Shown here one piece after another: positions 24,479-35,435 of a DNA stretch of 64,000 bases. A program made the position numbers and the translations under genes. How positions within the stretch are numbered: position 1 is the stretch's first letter; every line of letters begins with the position of its first letter. This DNA comes from Lachnospiraceae bacterium (GTDB lineage: Bacteria > Bacillota > Clostridia > Lachnospirales > Lachnospiraceae), in the NCBI GenBank assembly GCA_021202075.1, contig JAJQDT010000116.1, positions 1 to 64,000 on the forward strand, read 5' to 3'. The notes below the pieces were generated by a model. The model saw nothing but the letters and a program-made list of their open reading frames with translations, was not told the origin of the DNA and made no database searches.

Positions 24479-26086
24479 TTATTTTAATTTCCGGAATTCC
24501 GTCGGCGTCATCCCGACAATCTGCTTGAAGCGCTTGCTGAAGTAGCGCTGCTCCTGGAATCCGACTGAGAGTGCGATTTCATAAATCGTATCATCGGTCT
24601 CCAGAAGCTTCGACTTCGCTATCTTCATGCGATAATCGGTGATATAATCCGTCATGCTCATACCGATCTGCTTCTTGAACAGGTGGGAAAAATATACCGG
24701 GCTCAGATTCACGACCTCCGCCAGCTTTTCCGCAGAAATCGGATGATTATAGTTTGCCTTGATGTATTTAATCGCCTTTCTCAGGGTACGGACGTTCTGC
24801 TTCTCCATATCATCCATCAAAAGCTCAAACATCTGCCGGAACTGCTGCTTCAGATTCTGTTTGTAGATATCCAGCGTATAGGAATAATTGAGCGTCTTTT
24901 TTACCAGCTCACATTCCTCCGCCACACTCATATAATTCGCAAGCTGCGCCCCATTCACCTCGAAAAAATAATCCACAAAGGAATGAATATAGCCGCGGGT
25001 CTTATAATCTGAAAGCACATAATCCGGAAGGGCAAACAGATCGTCAATCCCTTTTTCCAGATCCTGATAGTTCAGCGTGTCGCATGCCAGGCGCAGAGCA
25101 TCTACGATTTTCCGCATATTCTCATCATAATTTTCCTGAATCGAGTTTTTCTTATTCCAGTAAAGGACACGGCTCGTCCCCTTCTGCAGCCGGGTCCATG
25201 CCGCGCGGAACGCTTCATCGCGGGATTTCTGCACCATTGCAAAATCCGCGTAGCCGCTTCCCACACAGAGCGTGACCGTCGTCGCATAATTTTTTCTCGT
25301 ATATTCATCAACCCTGGTCCAGACAGATTCAAACGTGTCCGTGATATTCTTTTCAAACTCCGGCGCGTAATTAATGATGGACAGAACACCATTAAACCGA
25401 AAGTCAAACATCATGTCATAGCAATACTCGTAGATGGCGTCATTCACGGCCATCTCAACCTCCTGCTGCATCGGCGTCAGATCATAGAAAAACTCCCGGT
25501 TTTTGAAATTCGGCATCGCGCCCAGGGTCTGATCAAAGCGGAAAAACAAAATGCGGAAGATCCCGTCCTGAAACCGCGTGTTCATAATATGATTGGCAAA
25601 GGTGTAATCCCGCGCCAGATCGCTGTCCTCGAACATCAGCTCCCAGAAATAAAGCGAGCGCATGGCGACACAGTTCTCGTGCTGAATCTGCGGAAGCGTG
25701 ACCGTACGAATCACCTCGGAAAGCTTCGGCAGCTGCGCGTTCAGCTCCTTTATATCCAGCGGCCAGGCAAGATAACCCCAGATGCGGGCATTCACATTCA
25801 GAAGCTGATACATCAGGATCGTATCCCTCGGATCGCCGATTATCAGGATCTGGCAATTGTCCTTCAGCTCATGCACCTTACTAACAAATACCGCCATATC
25901 CATATCCACAAATTCACTGTCCACGATCAGCAGCCGCGGCAGATGAACCGTAAACTGACGAAAAAGTTCTTCATTGGATTGCACCCATGAGACCACTTTC
26001 ATCTTGTTCTTTTCAAATTCTGCCCCTGCCTTCAGGCATTCAATCAGTTCCTCTCTCTTTGTCGCCACCATAACCCGTATCTGCAT
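24479..26086 (-). CDS. AraC-family regulator with receiver-like N-terminus (YesN type)
   Basis: A 535-residue regulator. Residues 1-125 look like a response-regulator receiver (PRLLIVDSEFVDMD with the candidate phospho-acceptor Asp). The last 100 residues are a double helix-turn-helix AraC domain (IKANYNHPISAEKLAEVVNL, then IYEIALSVGFQEQRYFSKRF). The middle is a long linker of YesN-type length. No histidine kinase is present in the window, so signalling may be orphan or the receiver may be degenerate. The start follows AAGGGGGA. It most likely controls the adjacent minus-strand catabolic genes. Confidence 0.85.
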   Translation of the reverse strand: MQIRVMVATKREELIECLKAGAEFEKNKMKVVSWVQSNEELFRQFTVHLPRLLIVDSEFVDMDMAVFVSKVHELKDNCQILIIGDPRDTILMYQLLNVNARIWGYLAWPLDIKELNAQLPKLSEVIRTVTLPQIQHENCVAMRSLYFWELMFEDSDLARDYTFANHIMNTRFQDGIFRILFFRFDQTLGAMPNFKNREFFYDLTPMQQEVEMAVNDAIYEYCYDMMFDFRFNGVLSIINYAPEFEKNITDTFESVWTRVDEYTRKNYATTVTLCVGSGYADFAMVQKSRDEAFRAAWTRLQKGTSRVLYWNKKNSIQENYDENMRKIVDALRLACDTLNYQDLEKGIDDLFALPDYVLSDYKTRGYIHSFVDYFFEVNGAQLANYMSVAEECELVKKTLNYSYTLDIYKQNLKQQFRQMFELLMDDMEKQNVRTLRKAIKYIKANYNHPISAEKLAEVVNLSPVYFSHLFKKQIGMSMTDYITDYRMKIAKSKLLETDDTIYEIALSVGFQEQRYFSKRFKQIVGMTPTEFRKLK

Positions 26087-26248
26087 AGTTTCCCCCTTGC
26101 GCATTCCTCTTCCCGAACATTACCGCATACTTCTGCATCATCCCGCACCGAAGCCACGTTATTTTGCATTCTCTGTCCCTGACACTTTCTGCACCTGATT
26201 TTTACCATACAAACCCGGCTGCCGGACTTTCCTGTCCACTAAAACAGG

Positions 26249-26315
26249 CGGAGAGCGTCTCTCTGTGTAAATATCGTTTTGTTCCCTGATATTTTATCAC
26301 AGTTGACGCTCTCCG
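26249..26315 (-). terminator. Long imperfect hairpin after the Opp operon
   Basis: CGGAGAGCGTC/GACGCTCTCCG (11 bp) encloses CTGTG/CACAG and AAATATC/GATATTT, about 23 pairs in all, followed on the minus strand by CCTGTTTTAG. It probably ends the Opp transcript; the T-run is short. Confidence 0.6.
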
Positions 26316-26354
26316 TCCAGTGAGGGAGGATAAAACATTGATACTGTTTATAGC

Positions 26355-27311
26355 TTACAGATTATTGATTTCTTTTGCCCGGCAGCAGGAAATAAAGTGT
26401 CCCGGAAGGATCTCTTCGAGTTCCTGCGGCTGGTGGCATTTTTCTGTCGCGTACGGGCAGCGCGCCGCGAACCGGCAGCCCGGCTTCGGGTCAATCGGAG
26501 ATACGATCTCGCCCTGCAACGGTATTCTCTTTTTCTCTGAGTGAATGTCGATGGTCGGGATCGCGGAAAGCAGCGCTTTGGAGTACGGGTGAAGCGTGTT
26601 CTCAAACAGCTCGTCCGACTCACAGGTCTCTACCAGCTGACCAAGGTACATCACACAGATGTTATCCGATATATGCTTTACTACTGACATATCATGAGTG
26701 ATGAACATATATGTCAGCTTCTCGCTTTCCTGCAGATCCATCAGCAGGTTCAGCACCTGTGCCTGGATGGAAACGTCCAGCGCGGACACCGGCTCATCAC
26801 ATACGATAAATTTCGGATGCAGCGCCAGCGCGCGTGCGATCCCGACTCTCTGTCGTCTGCCGCCGTCCAGCTCTCTGGGGTAAGCCAGCGCCAGACGATC
26901 CTCAATACCGACGAGCTTCATCAGACGCTCGGTCTCGTCATCCAGCGCAGACCCGGTAAACTTACCGGAGAGCTTCAGCGGCTCTTCAATCGTCTGGCGG
27001 ATGGTCATTCTCGGGTTCAGCGAGGAATACGGATCCTGGAAGATGATCTGCATATCATCGCGCAGGTCGTTGATTCCTTTTTTATCCAGATGAGTAACAT
27101 CCTTTCCTTCAAAGATAATCTTGCCATCCGTGCTCTCCTGCAGATGGATGATGGTTCTTCCGAGGGTGGATTTTCCGCAGCCGGACTCTCCTACCACCCC
27201 CATCGTCTTTCCTTCGTCAATCGTAAAGCTGACATCGTCTACCGCATGCACCTTTCCCCTGGGAGAGCTAAAATATTTTTTGAGGTGTTGTATTTCCAAT
27301 AATGTACTCAT
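26355..27311 (-). CDS. Oligopeptide-type ABC transporter, ATP-binding protein (OppF/DppF)
   Basis: The second of the paired ATPases of an Opp/Dpp importer. Walker A is GESGCGKST (41-49) and Walker B IVCDEPVSALD. The signature is LDGGRRQR (148-155), where most ABC proteins have LSGGQ; this variant occurs in some Opp-type subunits. The C-terminal Cys-rich block with CRFAARCPYATEKC is typical of OppD/F. It closes the five-gene operon and is followed by a hairpin. Confidence 0.9.
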   Translation of the reverse strand: MSTLLEIQHLKKYFSSPRGKVHAVDDVSFTIDEGKTMGVVGESGCGKSTLGRTIIHLQESTDGKIIFEGKDVTHLDKKGINDLRDDMQIIFQDPYSSLNPRMTIRQTIEEPLKLSGKFTGSALDDETERLMKLVGIEDRLALAYPRELDGGRRQRVGIARALALHPKFIVCDEPVSALDVSIQAQVLNLLMDLQESEKLTYMFITHDMSVVKHISDNICVMYLGQLVETCESDELFENTLHPYSKALLSAIPTIDIHSEKKRIPLQGEIVSPIDPKPGCRFAARCPYATEKCHQPQELEEILPGHFISCCRAKEINNL

Positions 27312-27363
27312 TTTTTCATGGCCTCCTTATATGTCCTGCATCGAATTTTGATGCGGGACGCAG

Positions 27364-27404
27364 GCCTCGCCTTCGCACAACGTGCGAACTCTAATTGGCG
27401 AGGC
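27364..27404 (+). repeat. Stem-hairpin repeat, family A-like, copy 5
   Basis: A perfect 8-bp outer stem GCCTCGCC/GGCGAGGC encloses TTCGCAC-AAC-GTGCGAA and the single strand CTCTAATT. It is placed across the oppD stop codon, so one arm encodes the last residues (SLAN) of OppD. Confidence 0.55.
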
Positions 27405-28377
27405 TCTCCTTCAGGTTGCAGCACTTGCAGGTATGGCCCGGTGTAAGCTCTGTCACCGGAATCTCACCGCGCCGGCAGGCGTCGGTCGCATAAGGACATC
27501 TCGGGCTGAAATTGCAGCCCTGCGGCAGATCAGACGGATCCGGCGGCAGCCCAGCGATCGGGGAAAGTCTCTTGACATGCGAGTTCAGATCCGGAATTGC
27601 GCCAAAGAGTCCTTTGGTGTACGGATGGGTCGGATGATCAAAGACATCCTCCTTTGTACCGTACTCAATGACCTCGCCCGCATAGACAACTGCCACATCG
27701 TCACAGACCTCTGCAACGACGCCAAGGTCATGTGTGATCATAATCATCGCTGTGTTAAACTGATTTTTTAAGTCGTTGATCATATCGAGCACCTGCGCCT
27801 GAATGGTCACGTCCAATGCGGTCGTCGGCTCATCGGCGAGCAGCAGATCCGGATTGCACGCCAGCGCCATCGCGATAACGACACGCTGCTTCATGCCGCC
27901 GGAAAACTGATGCGGATACTCTCTTGCACGGTTCTCCGCGATGCCCACCTTCTCCAGCATTTTGATTGCTTCCGCTGTTGCCTGCGCGTTACTCATGTGT
28001 TCATTGTGCGTCTTTACAACCTCCGCGATCTGATCCGCCACCCGTTTTACCGGATTCAGTGCAGTCATCGGGTCCTGGAAAATCATGGAGATTTTTCTGC
28101 CGCGGAGCTTTCTCATATTCTTTTCACTGATCTTCAGGATATCTTCCCCGTCAAGGTAGACCTCGCCGCCGGCGATTCTGCCGCCGGGATTCGGAAGAAT
28201 CCGAAGGATTGCCTTTGCGATGGAGGTTTTGCCGGCTCCGGTCTCCCCCACCAGTCCAATGGTACGTCCGCGCTGCAGGCTGAAGGAGACGCCATTTACG
28301 GCATGAATAATTTTACCTTCGGAAGTGTATTCCACTGCAAGATTTTTTACCTGCAGAAATTCTTCGTTGTTATTCAT
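27391..28377 (-). CDS. Oligopeptide-type ABC transporter, ATP-binding protein (OppD/DppD)
   Basis: The first ATPase of the importer. Walker A is GETGAGKTS (44-52), the signature FSGGMKQR and Walker [13 protein letters not shown]. The C-terminal Cys-rich block ([17 protein letters not shown]) is characteristic. Its length of 328 is normal. It pairs with the downstream OppF-like subunit at 26355, and the two are separated by only 79 bases that contain a dispersed repeat. Its stop codon lies inside that repeat. Confidence 0.92.
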   Translation of the reverse strand: MNNNEEFLQVKNLAVEYTSEGKIIHAVNGVSFSLQRGRTIGLVGETGAGKTSIAKAILRILPNPGGRIAGGEVYLDGEDILKISEKNMRKLRGRKISMIFQDPMTALNPVKRVADQIAEVVKTHNEHMSNAQATAEAIKMLEKVGIAENRAREYPHQFSGGMKQRVVIAMALACNPDLLLADEPTTALDVTIQAQVLDMINDLKNQFNTAMIMITHDLGVVAEVCDDVAVVYAGEVIEYGTKEDVFDHPTHPYTKGLFGAIPDLNSHVKRLSPIAGLPPDPSDLPQGCNFSPRCPYATDACRRGEIPVTELTPGHTCKCCNLKESLAN

Positions 28378-28390
28378 TGTCTTCCCCTCC

Positions 28391-29263
28391 TTATTGCTTC
28401 AGTGTCGGATCCAGTGCGTCGCGCAGCGCGTCGCCGAACAGGTTAAATCCAAGTGTAAACAGACAGATGAACAGGCCCGGGAACAATACCAGATGCGGAT
28501 ACAGCGTTATGTAATTTCTTCCTGCTGTCAGCATCGCGCCCCACTCCGATGTGGGCGGCTGAACGCCAAGTCCGATGTAGCTCAGGCCGGTCGCCATCAG
28601 AATGTTTGCCGAAATACGACTCGCCGTGGTAACGATCATCGGCGACATGGCGTTTGGAATTACATGCTTTACGATAATCCGGAAATTCGAACATTTGATG
28701 GACTGCGCGGCTTCAATGTATTCCATCTCACGTACAGAAAGGATGTTCGCACGCATCATTCGCGCCATAGCCGGAATCGTGGTTACGCTCAGTGCGATGA
28801 TGGTCTGTACAAAGCCAGCTCCCAGAACTGCGGAGATGATAATTGCAAACAGCATGGACGGCAGCGCCTGAATCACATCAAGGATTCTCATCATAATGTT
28901 GTCAACCTGACCGCCGAAATAACCGGATATGGAGCCCAGGATTACACCGATGATCAGTGCGCTGACCACAGATACCACGCCAATAGTGATGGAATAACGG
29001 CCGCCGTACAGAAGTCTGGTGAAAATGTCTCTGCCCAGGTCATCCGTGCCGCACAGGTGTGCCAGGGACGGGGTCTGGAACTGAGCGAGGATATCGATTG
29101 CCGCCGGATCATACTGTGTCAGGAACGGTGCAAAAATTGCTGCCAGACACAAAACCAGGATCAGGACGATTCCGATAATAGCGATCGGGTTTTTCATAAG
29201 ACGAAGGAAAACCGCTTTGGACGCACTGTTCTTTTTTGCTTTTTCTGAACTATTCTTGCTCAT
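28391..29263 (-). CDS. Oligopeptide-type ABC transporter permease (OppC/DppC)
   Basis: An inner-membrane permease of about 290 residues with six helices and the binding-protein-dependent transport signature ARMMRANILSVREMEYIEAA. The N-terminal charged stretch before helix 1 is typical of OppC. I start it at 29263 because AGGAGG is well spaced there; it then overlaps the end of the upstream permease by 14 bases, indicating translational coupling. Confidence 0.9.
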   Translation of the reverse strand: MSKNSSEKAKKNSASKAVFLRLMKNPIAIIGIVLILVLCLAAIFAPFLTQYDPAAIDILAQFQTPSLAHLCGTDDLGRDIFTRLLYGGRYSITIGVVSVVSALIIGVILGSISGYFGGQVDNIMMRILDVIQALPSMLFAIIISAVLGAGFVQTIIALSVTTIPAMARMMRANILSVREMEYIEAAQSIKCSNFRIIVKHVIPNAMSPMIVTTASRISANILMATGLSYIGLGVQPPTSEWGAMLTAGRNYITLYPHLVLFPGLFICLFTLGFNLFGDALRDALDPTLKQ

Positions 29264-30212
29264 CCTTTTTCCTCCTCTTCTTTCCGCCCTCATACTGAGA
29301 CTTAATCCGCGGATCCACAAACGCGTAAAGCAGGTCTACAATCAGCATTACGATACTGAACAGTGCCGCAATAAAAATCACGGAGCCTTCCACTGCGTAA
29401 TAGTCGCGGTTTGAAATCGAGCTTGTCATATACATTCCGATGCCCGGAATGGAGAATACACTTTCAATTACCATCGTACCGCCAATCATCATACCAAAGG
29501 TTGATCCGGCTGAGGTAATGATCGGGATCAGCGCGTTCGGCAACGCATGACCGAAAATCACTTTCATCTCCGATACGCCCTTTGCCCGGGCGGTCGTTAC
29601 ATAATCAGAACGGATAACCTCCAGCATACTCGACCGCGCCAGTCTGGCATTGCTTGCGAATCCGGCTACACCGTTTGCCACAATCGGCAGGATGTAATAC
29701 TGAAAACCGCCGATACCAAATGCAGGCAGCCATCCAAGGTTCAAAGCAAAGACGATTACCAGCATCAGGCCCAGCCAGAAGCTCGGCATCGACGCGCCAA
29801 CCAGAGAAATAATCAGGATCAGGCGGTCTGCGATGGAATCCTGCTTTACCGCTGCGAGAATTCCGAACGGTACGCCTACTATAATACCAAGAACTACCGT
29901 TCCAAATGCGATGATCATTGTCCGCGGAAGTCTCTCCAGAATATCCGCCAGTACGGAGCTGCTGTAAACATAAGAGGTTCCGAAGTCTCCATGCAGAATA
30001 GACCAAAGATAATTGCCCAGGCGTACAATATAAGGATCATTTAAACCGTGAAGCTCACGATACGCCTCCAGCTGTTCCTGCGTGGCCGAGCTTCCCAGCA
30101 CAATCTGCGCGATATCCCCGGGGACAAAATACATCAGTGTGAATACGAGGATTGTCACAGCCAAGAGGATGGGAATCATCCATAAAATTCTTTTTAAAAT
30201 ATATTTTCCCAT
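29250..30212 (-). CDS. Oligopeptide-type ABC transporter permease (OppB/DppB)
   Basis: The partner permease of 320 residues. The start MGKYILKRILWMIPILL and the periplasmic loop with LGLNDPY-like HGLNDPYIVRLGNYLW are typical of OppB. The EAA-type loop reads RSDYVTTARAKGVSE. It lies 90 bases after the binding-protein gene, and its end overlaps the next permease. Confidence 0.92.
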   Translation of the reverse strand: MGKYILKRILWMIPILLAVTILVFTLMYFVPGDIAQIVLGSSATQEQLEAYRELHGLNDPYIVRLGNYLWSILHGDFGTSYVYSSSVLADILERLPRTMIIAFGTVVLGIIVGVPFGILAAVKQDSIADRLILIISLVGASMPSFWLGLMLVIVFALNLGWLPAFGIGGFQYYILPIVANGVAGFASNARLARSSMLEVIRSDYVTTARAKGVSEMKVIFGHALPNALIPIITSAGSTFGMMIGGTMVIESVFSIPGIGMYMTSSISNRDYYAVEGSVIFIAALFSIVMLIVDLLYAFVDPRIKSQYEGGKKRRKKDEQE

Positions 30213-30302
30213 AGCACCACTCTCTTTTTAAGAGACGGGACCATTTTGCAGGTCCCGTCGGTTGTCATGCACATGTTACTGTTACTTACGATTCATCATG
30301 CT

Positions 30303-31880
30303 TTATTCATACACGCAGCATCCCGGAAGCAGGTAGCTGCCCTTCATATAGTCAAAGCTGCTGATGACGCCTTCTCTGGCGATTACGTAAACATTTCCTG
30401 TGTACAGGCCGTAGCAGTATGCGTTTTCTTCCAGATAGCTCTCAAATGCGTCTACAGTTTCCTCTGAATGGGTGTCCGGAGAAAGCACGGTCTCAAGCAG
30501 GCTCTGCAGCTCATCATCCGCGATGAAGTTTGCGGTTACGCCGCCGTCAAAACTTCTGTTATCAAACAGCAGGCTCCACGGGAAGGTTACATAGTCGTCG
30601 GTTCCCTTGATATCCAGAATCAGGTCAAACTGTGTGTCATCAAGCTTATAGGTCTGATACAGCGCATCCTCTACTGCAACGATTTCAGAATTGATGCCAA
30701 TCTGAAGAAGCTCAGCCTGGATGACCTGCGCTACCTTATCCAGATTGTTGGTCGGCAGAGTCAGGATCTTAAGGGTGACGCCAGAAACATCTACACCAGA
30801 CTCAGCAAGCTTTTCCTGAGCGGTTTCTACATTGTACTCATAATAATCTCTCTCATCCCATGCGTCGTCATAGTCTCCGGAGAGCGGATTTGCCATTGCG
30901 GAAAGAGTGGTTCCATAGCCGCCTGTCGCTGCGATCATGCAGGAAGAAGCATCAATTGCGTAATAAATAGCTTCTCTAAGCTCTACGCTCTGGGAAAGGA
31001 TACTGTTCTCAGACATACTCGGAAGAATCGAATACATCACGTTGCTATTCAGCTCTTCCACCTGATAGCCGCTGGTTGCCGTGCCGTCCGCATAGAAGGA
31101 ACTGATTACAGATGTGTCCATGTAATGTGCAACATCAATCTCGCCGGTCTGCAGTGCGGTTGCCATCTGGGTCGCCTCAGTGACTACCTTGTATGTAATG
31201 GTATCAACATTCTGGGTTGAAACAACACTTCTTACGCTATCATCCGTCTGCCAGTAGTTCTCATTCTTCACAAGTGTCAGGGTAGAACCTGCGATCATGT
31301 TTTCTACGGAATACGCTGCCGTCGTTACCGGCTTTGTCGCCATGCCATCGCCGCTTGCCTCATAAGCAGCCTGGGAGATGACCGGGACTACATCCAGGAT
31401 ATACTCGATCGTACCGAGAGGGTTGTCCGTCAGCTTGATCTCTACTGTGTAATCATCAATTGCGGTAACGGAATCCAGATAGGAATTGATTTTCTCATAG
31501 TTACCTGTCTCTTTCATCTCCGTGGCCGCCCACGCGTAATCCGCTGCCGTGATTGCATTTCCCTCGGAGTCTGTGATGTAATCATACATCTCTACATCAT
31601 AGGTAAGATCATCGACCTTTGTGATCTCCTTCGCACATTCCAGCTCCATGTCCTCCAGCTCCGCGCCGAAATCCTTTCTCACTGCCATGTACTCATAGAA
31701 TGTGTAACGCACTGCGGTTCTTCCGTTGCTCACCGTACCGAACGGAGAAATGTCGCTCCAGTCTACACTTACACCAATTGTTACACTGTCCGCCGTTCCT
31801 TCGGACGCCATCGCGTACTGCATCGGGCTAAGACACATTGCCACTGCCATCCCTGCTGCTAAAATACTTTTTTTGTTCAT
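30303..31880 (-). CDS. Extracellular solute-binding protein, family 5 (Opp/Dpp type)
   Basis: The substrate-capturing protein of the importer, 525 residues. A Sec signal peptide ends near YAMA (about residue 25). The only early Cys does not fit a lipobox (VAMC), so it may not be a lipoprotein, which is unusual for a Gram-positive binding protein. The body follows family 5 (SPFGTVSNGRTAVRYTFYEY and YAIDASSCMIAATGGYGT). Family members bind peptides, nickel or oligosaccharide-like ligands; here the hydrolase-rich neighbourhood suggests a plant-derived conjugate, but this is inference. It is the first gene of the operon. Confidence 0.88.
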   Translation of the reverse strand: MNKKSILAAGMAVAMCLSPMQYAMASEGTADSVTIGVSVDWSDISPFGTVSNGRTAVRYTFYEYMAVRKDFGAELEDMELECAKEITKVDDLTYDVEMYDYITDSEGNAITAADYAWAATEMKETGNYEKINSYLDSVTAIDDYTVEIKLTDNPLGTIEYILDVVPVISQAAYEASGDGMATKPVTTAAYSVENMIAGSTLTLVKNENYWQTDDSVRSVVSTQNVDTITYKVVTEATQMATALQTGEIDVAHYMDTSVISSFYADGTATSGYQVEELNSNVMYSILPSMSENSILSQSVELREAIYYAIDASSCMIAATGGYGTTLSAMANPLSGDYDDAWDERDYYEYNVETAQEKLAESGVDVSGVTLKILTLPTNNLDKVAQVIQAELLQIGINSEIVAVEDALYQTYKLDDTQFDLILDIKGTDDYVTFPWSLLFDNRSFDGGVTANFIADDELQSLLETVLSPDTHSEETVDAFESYLEENAYCYGLYTGNVYVIAREGVISSFDYMKGSYLLPGCCVYE

Positions 31881-32013
31881 TTTTTCTTCCTTTCCTCACT
31901 TCACCTGTGTCTCAGGCGTGAATTTTTTTGATGGTTGTATAATATCACAGGAAAATCTCCTTAAAAATTACGCTATTTTTAGATTATGTGGAGAATTTCA
32001 AGTTATGCGAAAT

Positions 32014-32025
32014 GAAAATTGTGCA
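32014..32025 (-). promoter_or_regulatory. Candidate AraC-type regulator site C
   Basis: The minus strand reads TGCACAATTTTC, the core of sites A and B, upstream of the Opp operon. A possible extended -10 (TGATATTAT) lies nearer the start. Weaker match than A and B. Confidence 0.3.
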
Positions 32026-32034
32026 CATTCTGCA

Positions 32035-32072
32035 GCACTGCCCCGCGCGAAGCGCATCGGAATGGGCAGTGC
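32035..32072. repeat. Stem-hairpin element with family A topology
   Basis: A perfect 9-bp stem GCACTGCCC/GGGCAGTGC encloses GCGC-GAA-GCGC and the single strand ATCGGAAT. The shape matches family A, but sequence similarity is weak. It lies in the 301-base gap before the Opp operon. Confidence 0.4.
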
Positions 32073-32181
32073 GTTCTGCCGCCGACCGCAGGGAGGGGCG
32101 TTTCCATGCATCCCAATCCGACCGCGCCTCATTCCATTCCCCTGGCATCCGCATCGGATTCTGACCGGCTCTGGAGAACTC

Positions 32182-33639
32182 TCAGGACAGCTCGTCACAC
32201 ATTTCCAGAATCACCGGGGTAATCCTCTCCTCGGTCACTCCATCCTTTACTTTGGATGTGTAAAAAGCAAAGGTTCTTCGGTCATACCCGGATTTGTCCG
32301 GCAGATAGCCAATGCGTTCACCAGCATGAGTCACAATCACCAAGTTCTCAAAGGGCACTGCCTCCTTCAGACGCATGCCGATCTCCGCCACCAGCTCCGC
32401 ATTCATGCTCAGGAGCGCCACCTGAGAAGGGTTCGCTGCGTGAGAAGAATCCGCCTTCTGAGAAGCGATATCCGTCACTGACGCAGATTCATCGCCGTTC
32501 GCCGAAGAAAGATTTTCCGATCTGACATAGCCGCCCGCAGCCGAAAAACAATTCTGAACATCCTTCATTGTGAGCACCATCAGCTTCAGCCGCAGATTCT
32601 GTGGTTCCGCATCCAGAATATCCAGCTCGATGCTGTGATTGCCCGGGATGATCATCCCGGCCGTGCCGTCCTTGCGAACCAGCTTCTGTCCCGGAAGAGA
32701 GACCGTCCGTTCTACTACATCAAAATCTATATCCTCCGCAAACTCCTCCGGTTGAATGGAATTCATGATTTTGATAATATCCACCGCATGCCGTTCAGCC
32801 AGAGCCTCGCAGCGGTCCCATGCCTCATAGCCGAGAGCCACTGATGCGTGTGATTTATCGTGATTGTACTTATAATAGTCAGAGCCGAAAATCGGGTTTA
32901 CATTCGCCGCCGCGCCGCTGCACCAGAGAAAAACCGCGCCATCCTCCTGATACCGCTCCTCCAGATATGCGCTGGTCATTCCGGGCAGGTCGCCCGCCAT
33001 GAGAAACTTTTTGTGTTCCTGATCCATCTGCATATAGCAGCAGGTTCCGTGGACGCCAAAGTTAATCCACTGCGCAATGATGCGGTCATTCAGATCCCGC
33101 ACCTGCAGCAGCGCGACAGTATGATCACATGGTCCGGTAAAATCCATGCCCTGTCCCCAGGTACCGTCCTCAAACTGCTCATCCCGGCAGACATTGACAT
33201 AGCTCTCACCGGTATGATAGCAGATCTTTGCCGGGCGCATGGTATCCAGGGCGGCTCCGACCGCTTTCACCGTCTGTGCAATCACCAGATCCCCATAGGC
33301 CATGACCCATTTCATCTTCTCCGGGTCGCCAATGTTTCCATCATGCGTGTTATCAAAGGTCGGCGCCTCATGAGAATGCGTCGCCGCAAAGCACAGATTT
33401 TCTTTTTTGAATCCATAGGCCTCGCCAAGTGCACGGCACATATCCGCCGACCGGCTCATATCCGCCGCGTCATACGTAATCAGAGCCATCTTGTCCTGCC
33501 CGTTGTCCAGCACAAGCGCCCTTACATAAAGGTCCTGATAGACCCCCTCAAACTCAATTGGCAGGAAGGATGGCGCCGGATACATGGATTCCGGCGGAGT
33601 GATACATTCCTTCCCTGCTGATGCCATTAACTTGCCCAT
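32182..33639 (-). CDS. Neutral/alkaline ceramidase-like hydrolase
   Basis: A 485-residue cytoplasmic relative of neutral ceramidase (amidase of N-acyl sphingosine) and similar uncharacterised bacterial enzymes. Signatures are the metal-binding [10 protein letters not shown] near residues 84-93, [11 protein letters not shown] near 193-203, and [10 protein letters not shown] near 439-448. There is no signal peptide, so the substrate is probably not host ceramide; many family members act on unknown amides or esters. Residues about 362-405 form a hydrophilic Ser/Asn/Ala-rich insert. The start follows AGGAGG. It is upstream of nothing but the Opp operon and downstream of two esterases on the same strand. 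Confidence 0.7.
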   Translation of the reverse strand: MGKLMASAGKECITPPESMYPAPSFLPIEFEGVYQDLYVRALVLDNGQDKMALITYDAADMSRSADMCRALGEAYGFKKENLCFAATHSHEAPTFDNTHDGNIGDPEKMKWVMAYGDLVIAQTVKAVGAALDTMRPAKICYHTGESYVNVCRDEQFEDGTWGQGMDFTGPCDHTVALLQVRDLNDRIIAQWINFGVHGTCCYMQMDQEHKKFLMAGDLPGMTSAYLEERYQEDGAVFLWCSGAAANVNPIFGSDYYKYNHDKSHASVALGYEAWDRCEALAERHAVDIIKIMNSIQPEEFAEDIDFDVVERTVSLPGQKLVRKDGTAGMIIPGNHSIELDILDAEPQNLRLKLMVLTMKDVQNCFSAAGGYVRSENLSSANGDESASVTDIASQKADSSHAANPSQVALLSMNAELVAEIGMRLKEAVPFENLVIVTHAGERIGYLPDKSGYDRRTFAFYTSKVKDGVTEERITPVILEMCDELS

Positions 33640-33670
33640 TTGTCTGCCTCCTACTTCATTTATAGTATTT

Positions 33671-35311
33671 TCAGTCCCGCAGCAGCTCACGCAGCCTCTG
33701 ATCATGATTGACTCTCTGTCCGCAGTTCCGGTCAAAAATCATCGTCGGGGTATCCTCTGTACTCACCTTATCCCACTGCGGAACATTGCCGCCGTTGGGA
33801 TCCCCGTGCCGCGCCATATTTACCCAGGCGGAGCAGATAATTTCCTCCAGCTGCTCACTGACCCCCGGTTCAAACGCTGCTTCTATATAAGATGTATTAT
33901 GGAACACATAAGGAAGCTCCGAACAGTGCCAGGCGACTGTACCGCCGCCGATGGCCGACTCCTTTTTAAAGAGCCAGTTCCAGACGTCTGCTCCGATCGT
34001 GATACGCTTTTCGACAAGCCCCAGCTGACCGTTGCGCTCCCACGCGTCCATAAATAACACATCCGCCGGATTGTTTTCCGGGTACACCCGCCGGAATTCC
34101 TGAAGAATTTCATCCGCCCGTTCGCCCCAGCGCTCCCGGCAGTGCCGAAGAGTCTGGGCTTCGCTCCACTGATTCTTATGTAAATATACGCGTTTCTGTC
34201 CTGTTCGCGCATCCGATTCAGATATCCTGTTCGGATTGCTTTGCAAATCCGGATTTTCGTTCTGCTCTGCAAATTGATTTCGCTCAAACAGGTTGGAACG
34301 TCCTTCCCCGAAGACATTTCCAATCATCATCGGGATCTGCTTTGTCTCTGGGCGGAACCCATCGTGCAAGGTGTTTCCTATGAGAAAACTGCCGTCCTCG
34401 ACCGGCTCCCACCGATAGCTGCCGGTCAGGCCGGTTTCCCGGTTCAGCCGATCCTGCGCGTTCAAAGCCGCTGCAGCGAGATCCCAGTACGGTACCTTCT
34501 CAATTTCATGAATGGTCTCCTGATTCAGTCTAAGTTCCTCAACCACCAGCGCCGTCAGACGCTGCGCAAGCCTCCGTTTCGTCCAGCCGCAAGGAATCTC
34601 CTGCTCCTTGATTCCGCCGCTGTCAATCGCGGCCTTCTGAAACAGCCCATCCGCTTCCGGGCATTGCATTGCACATAGAATTTTCGAGACGCCTCCGGAC
34701 TGACCGAACACCATAACATTTTGAGCATCCCCGCCAAACGCGCCGATATTCTCCTTCACCCAGCGCAGAAGAAGCAGAATGTCCGCAAACCCGCAGCAGG
34801 AGGACTGACGGTATTCTTCCCCATATTCCGAAAGATCCAGCCCGGACAGACAGTTCAGGCGGTGGTTAAAGGACACCACCACGTCACCGAATTTCGAAAG
34901 CTCCTCCCCATCATATGCGTACTGCTCCACACTTGAGCCGCCAAACCATCCGCCGCCATGCATCCAGACCATCACTGGCTTCTTCGCCTCAGGTTCCAGC
35001 GACTGCGTCCAGATATTCAGATACTGGCAGTCCTCATCCTGCGGCATATAATAATGCGGATCAACCTGCGCGTCGTCCGGAATGGGCGTCGTCAGCTCCG
35101 GGCACACATAGCCGTAGGTTACCGCAGATTTTACACCCTCCCAGGAATCAATCGGTTCCGGCATATGGAACCGCCGGGTGTTCGCATATTTGATTCCTCT
35201 GAAAATATAGGTATCACCCTTTTTCAGACCGGCAATCTTTCCTTTCGGCGTATCGGCAATTGGCGCCTCACTCGAAACAAGCACGCCTTCCTTCAACCGA
35301 TCACAAAACAT
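33671..35311 (-). CDS. Carboxylesterase type B, paralogue 1
   Basis: An alpha/beta-hydrolase esterase of 546 residues. Family blocks are [32 protein letters not shown] (oxyanion hole) and the nucleophile elbow FGQSGG with Ser205; most relatives have GESAG. It has no signal peptide, so it is likely cytoplasmic. Compared with the adjacent paralogue it carries about 29 extra residues near 344-375 (Asn/Glu/Ser-rich). The two genes are about 120 bases apart and probably arose by duplication. Probable substrates are acyl or aryl esters imported by the nearby transporters. Confidence 0.85.
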   Translation of the reverse strand: MFCDRLKEGVLVSSEAPIADTPKGKIAGLKKGDTYIFRGIKYANTRRFHMPEPIDSWEGVKSAVTYGYVCPELTTPIPDDAQVDPHYYMPQDEDCQYLNIWTQSLEPEAKKPVMVWMHGGGWFGGSSVEQYAYDGEELSKFGDVVVSFNHRLNCLSGLDLSEYGEEYRQSSCCGFADILLLLRWVKENIGAFGGDAQNVMVFGQSGGVSKILCAMQCPEADGLFQKAAIDSGGIKEQEIPCGWTKRRLAQRLTALVVEELRLNQETIHEIEKVPYWDLAAAALNAQDRLNRETGLTGSYRWEPVEDGSFLIGNTLHDGFRPETKQIPMMIGNVFGEGRSNLFERNQFAEQNENPDLQSNPNRISESDARTGQKRVYLHKNQWSEAQTLRHCRERWGERADEILQEFRRVYPENNPADVLFMDAWERNGQLGLVEKRITIGADVWNWLFKKESAIGGGTVAWHCSELPYVFHNTSYIEAAFEPGVSEQLEEIICSAWVNMARHGDPNGGNVPQWDKVSTEDTPTMIFDRNCGQRVNHDQRLRELLRD

Positions 35312-35435
35312 AGGTGTTCTCCTTTCTTCCCCTCTTGTTCAACCCCGTCATTTACCATTTTATTTCCGATCATAACTCACACGTGTGCGGTTCACTGCTC
35401 TATTGGCCACCGCACATCATCTGACCTCTCAAAGC

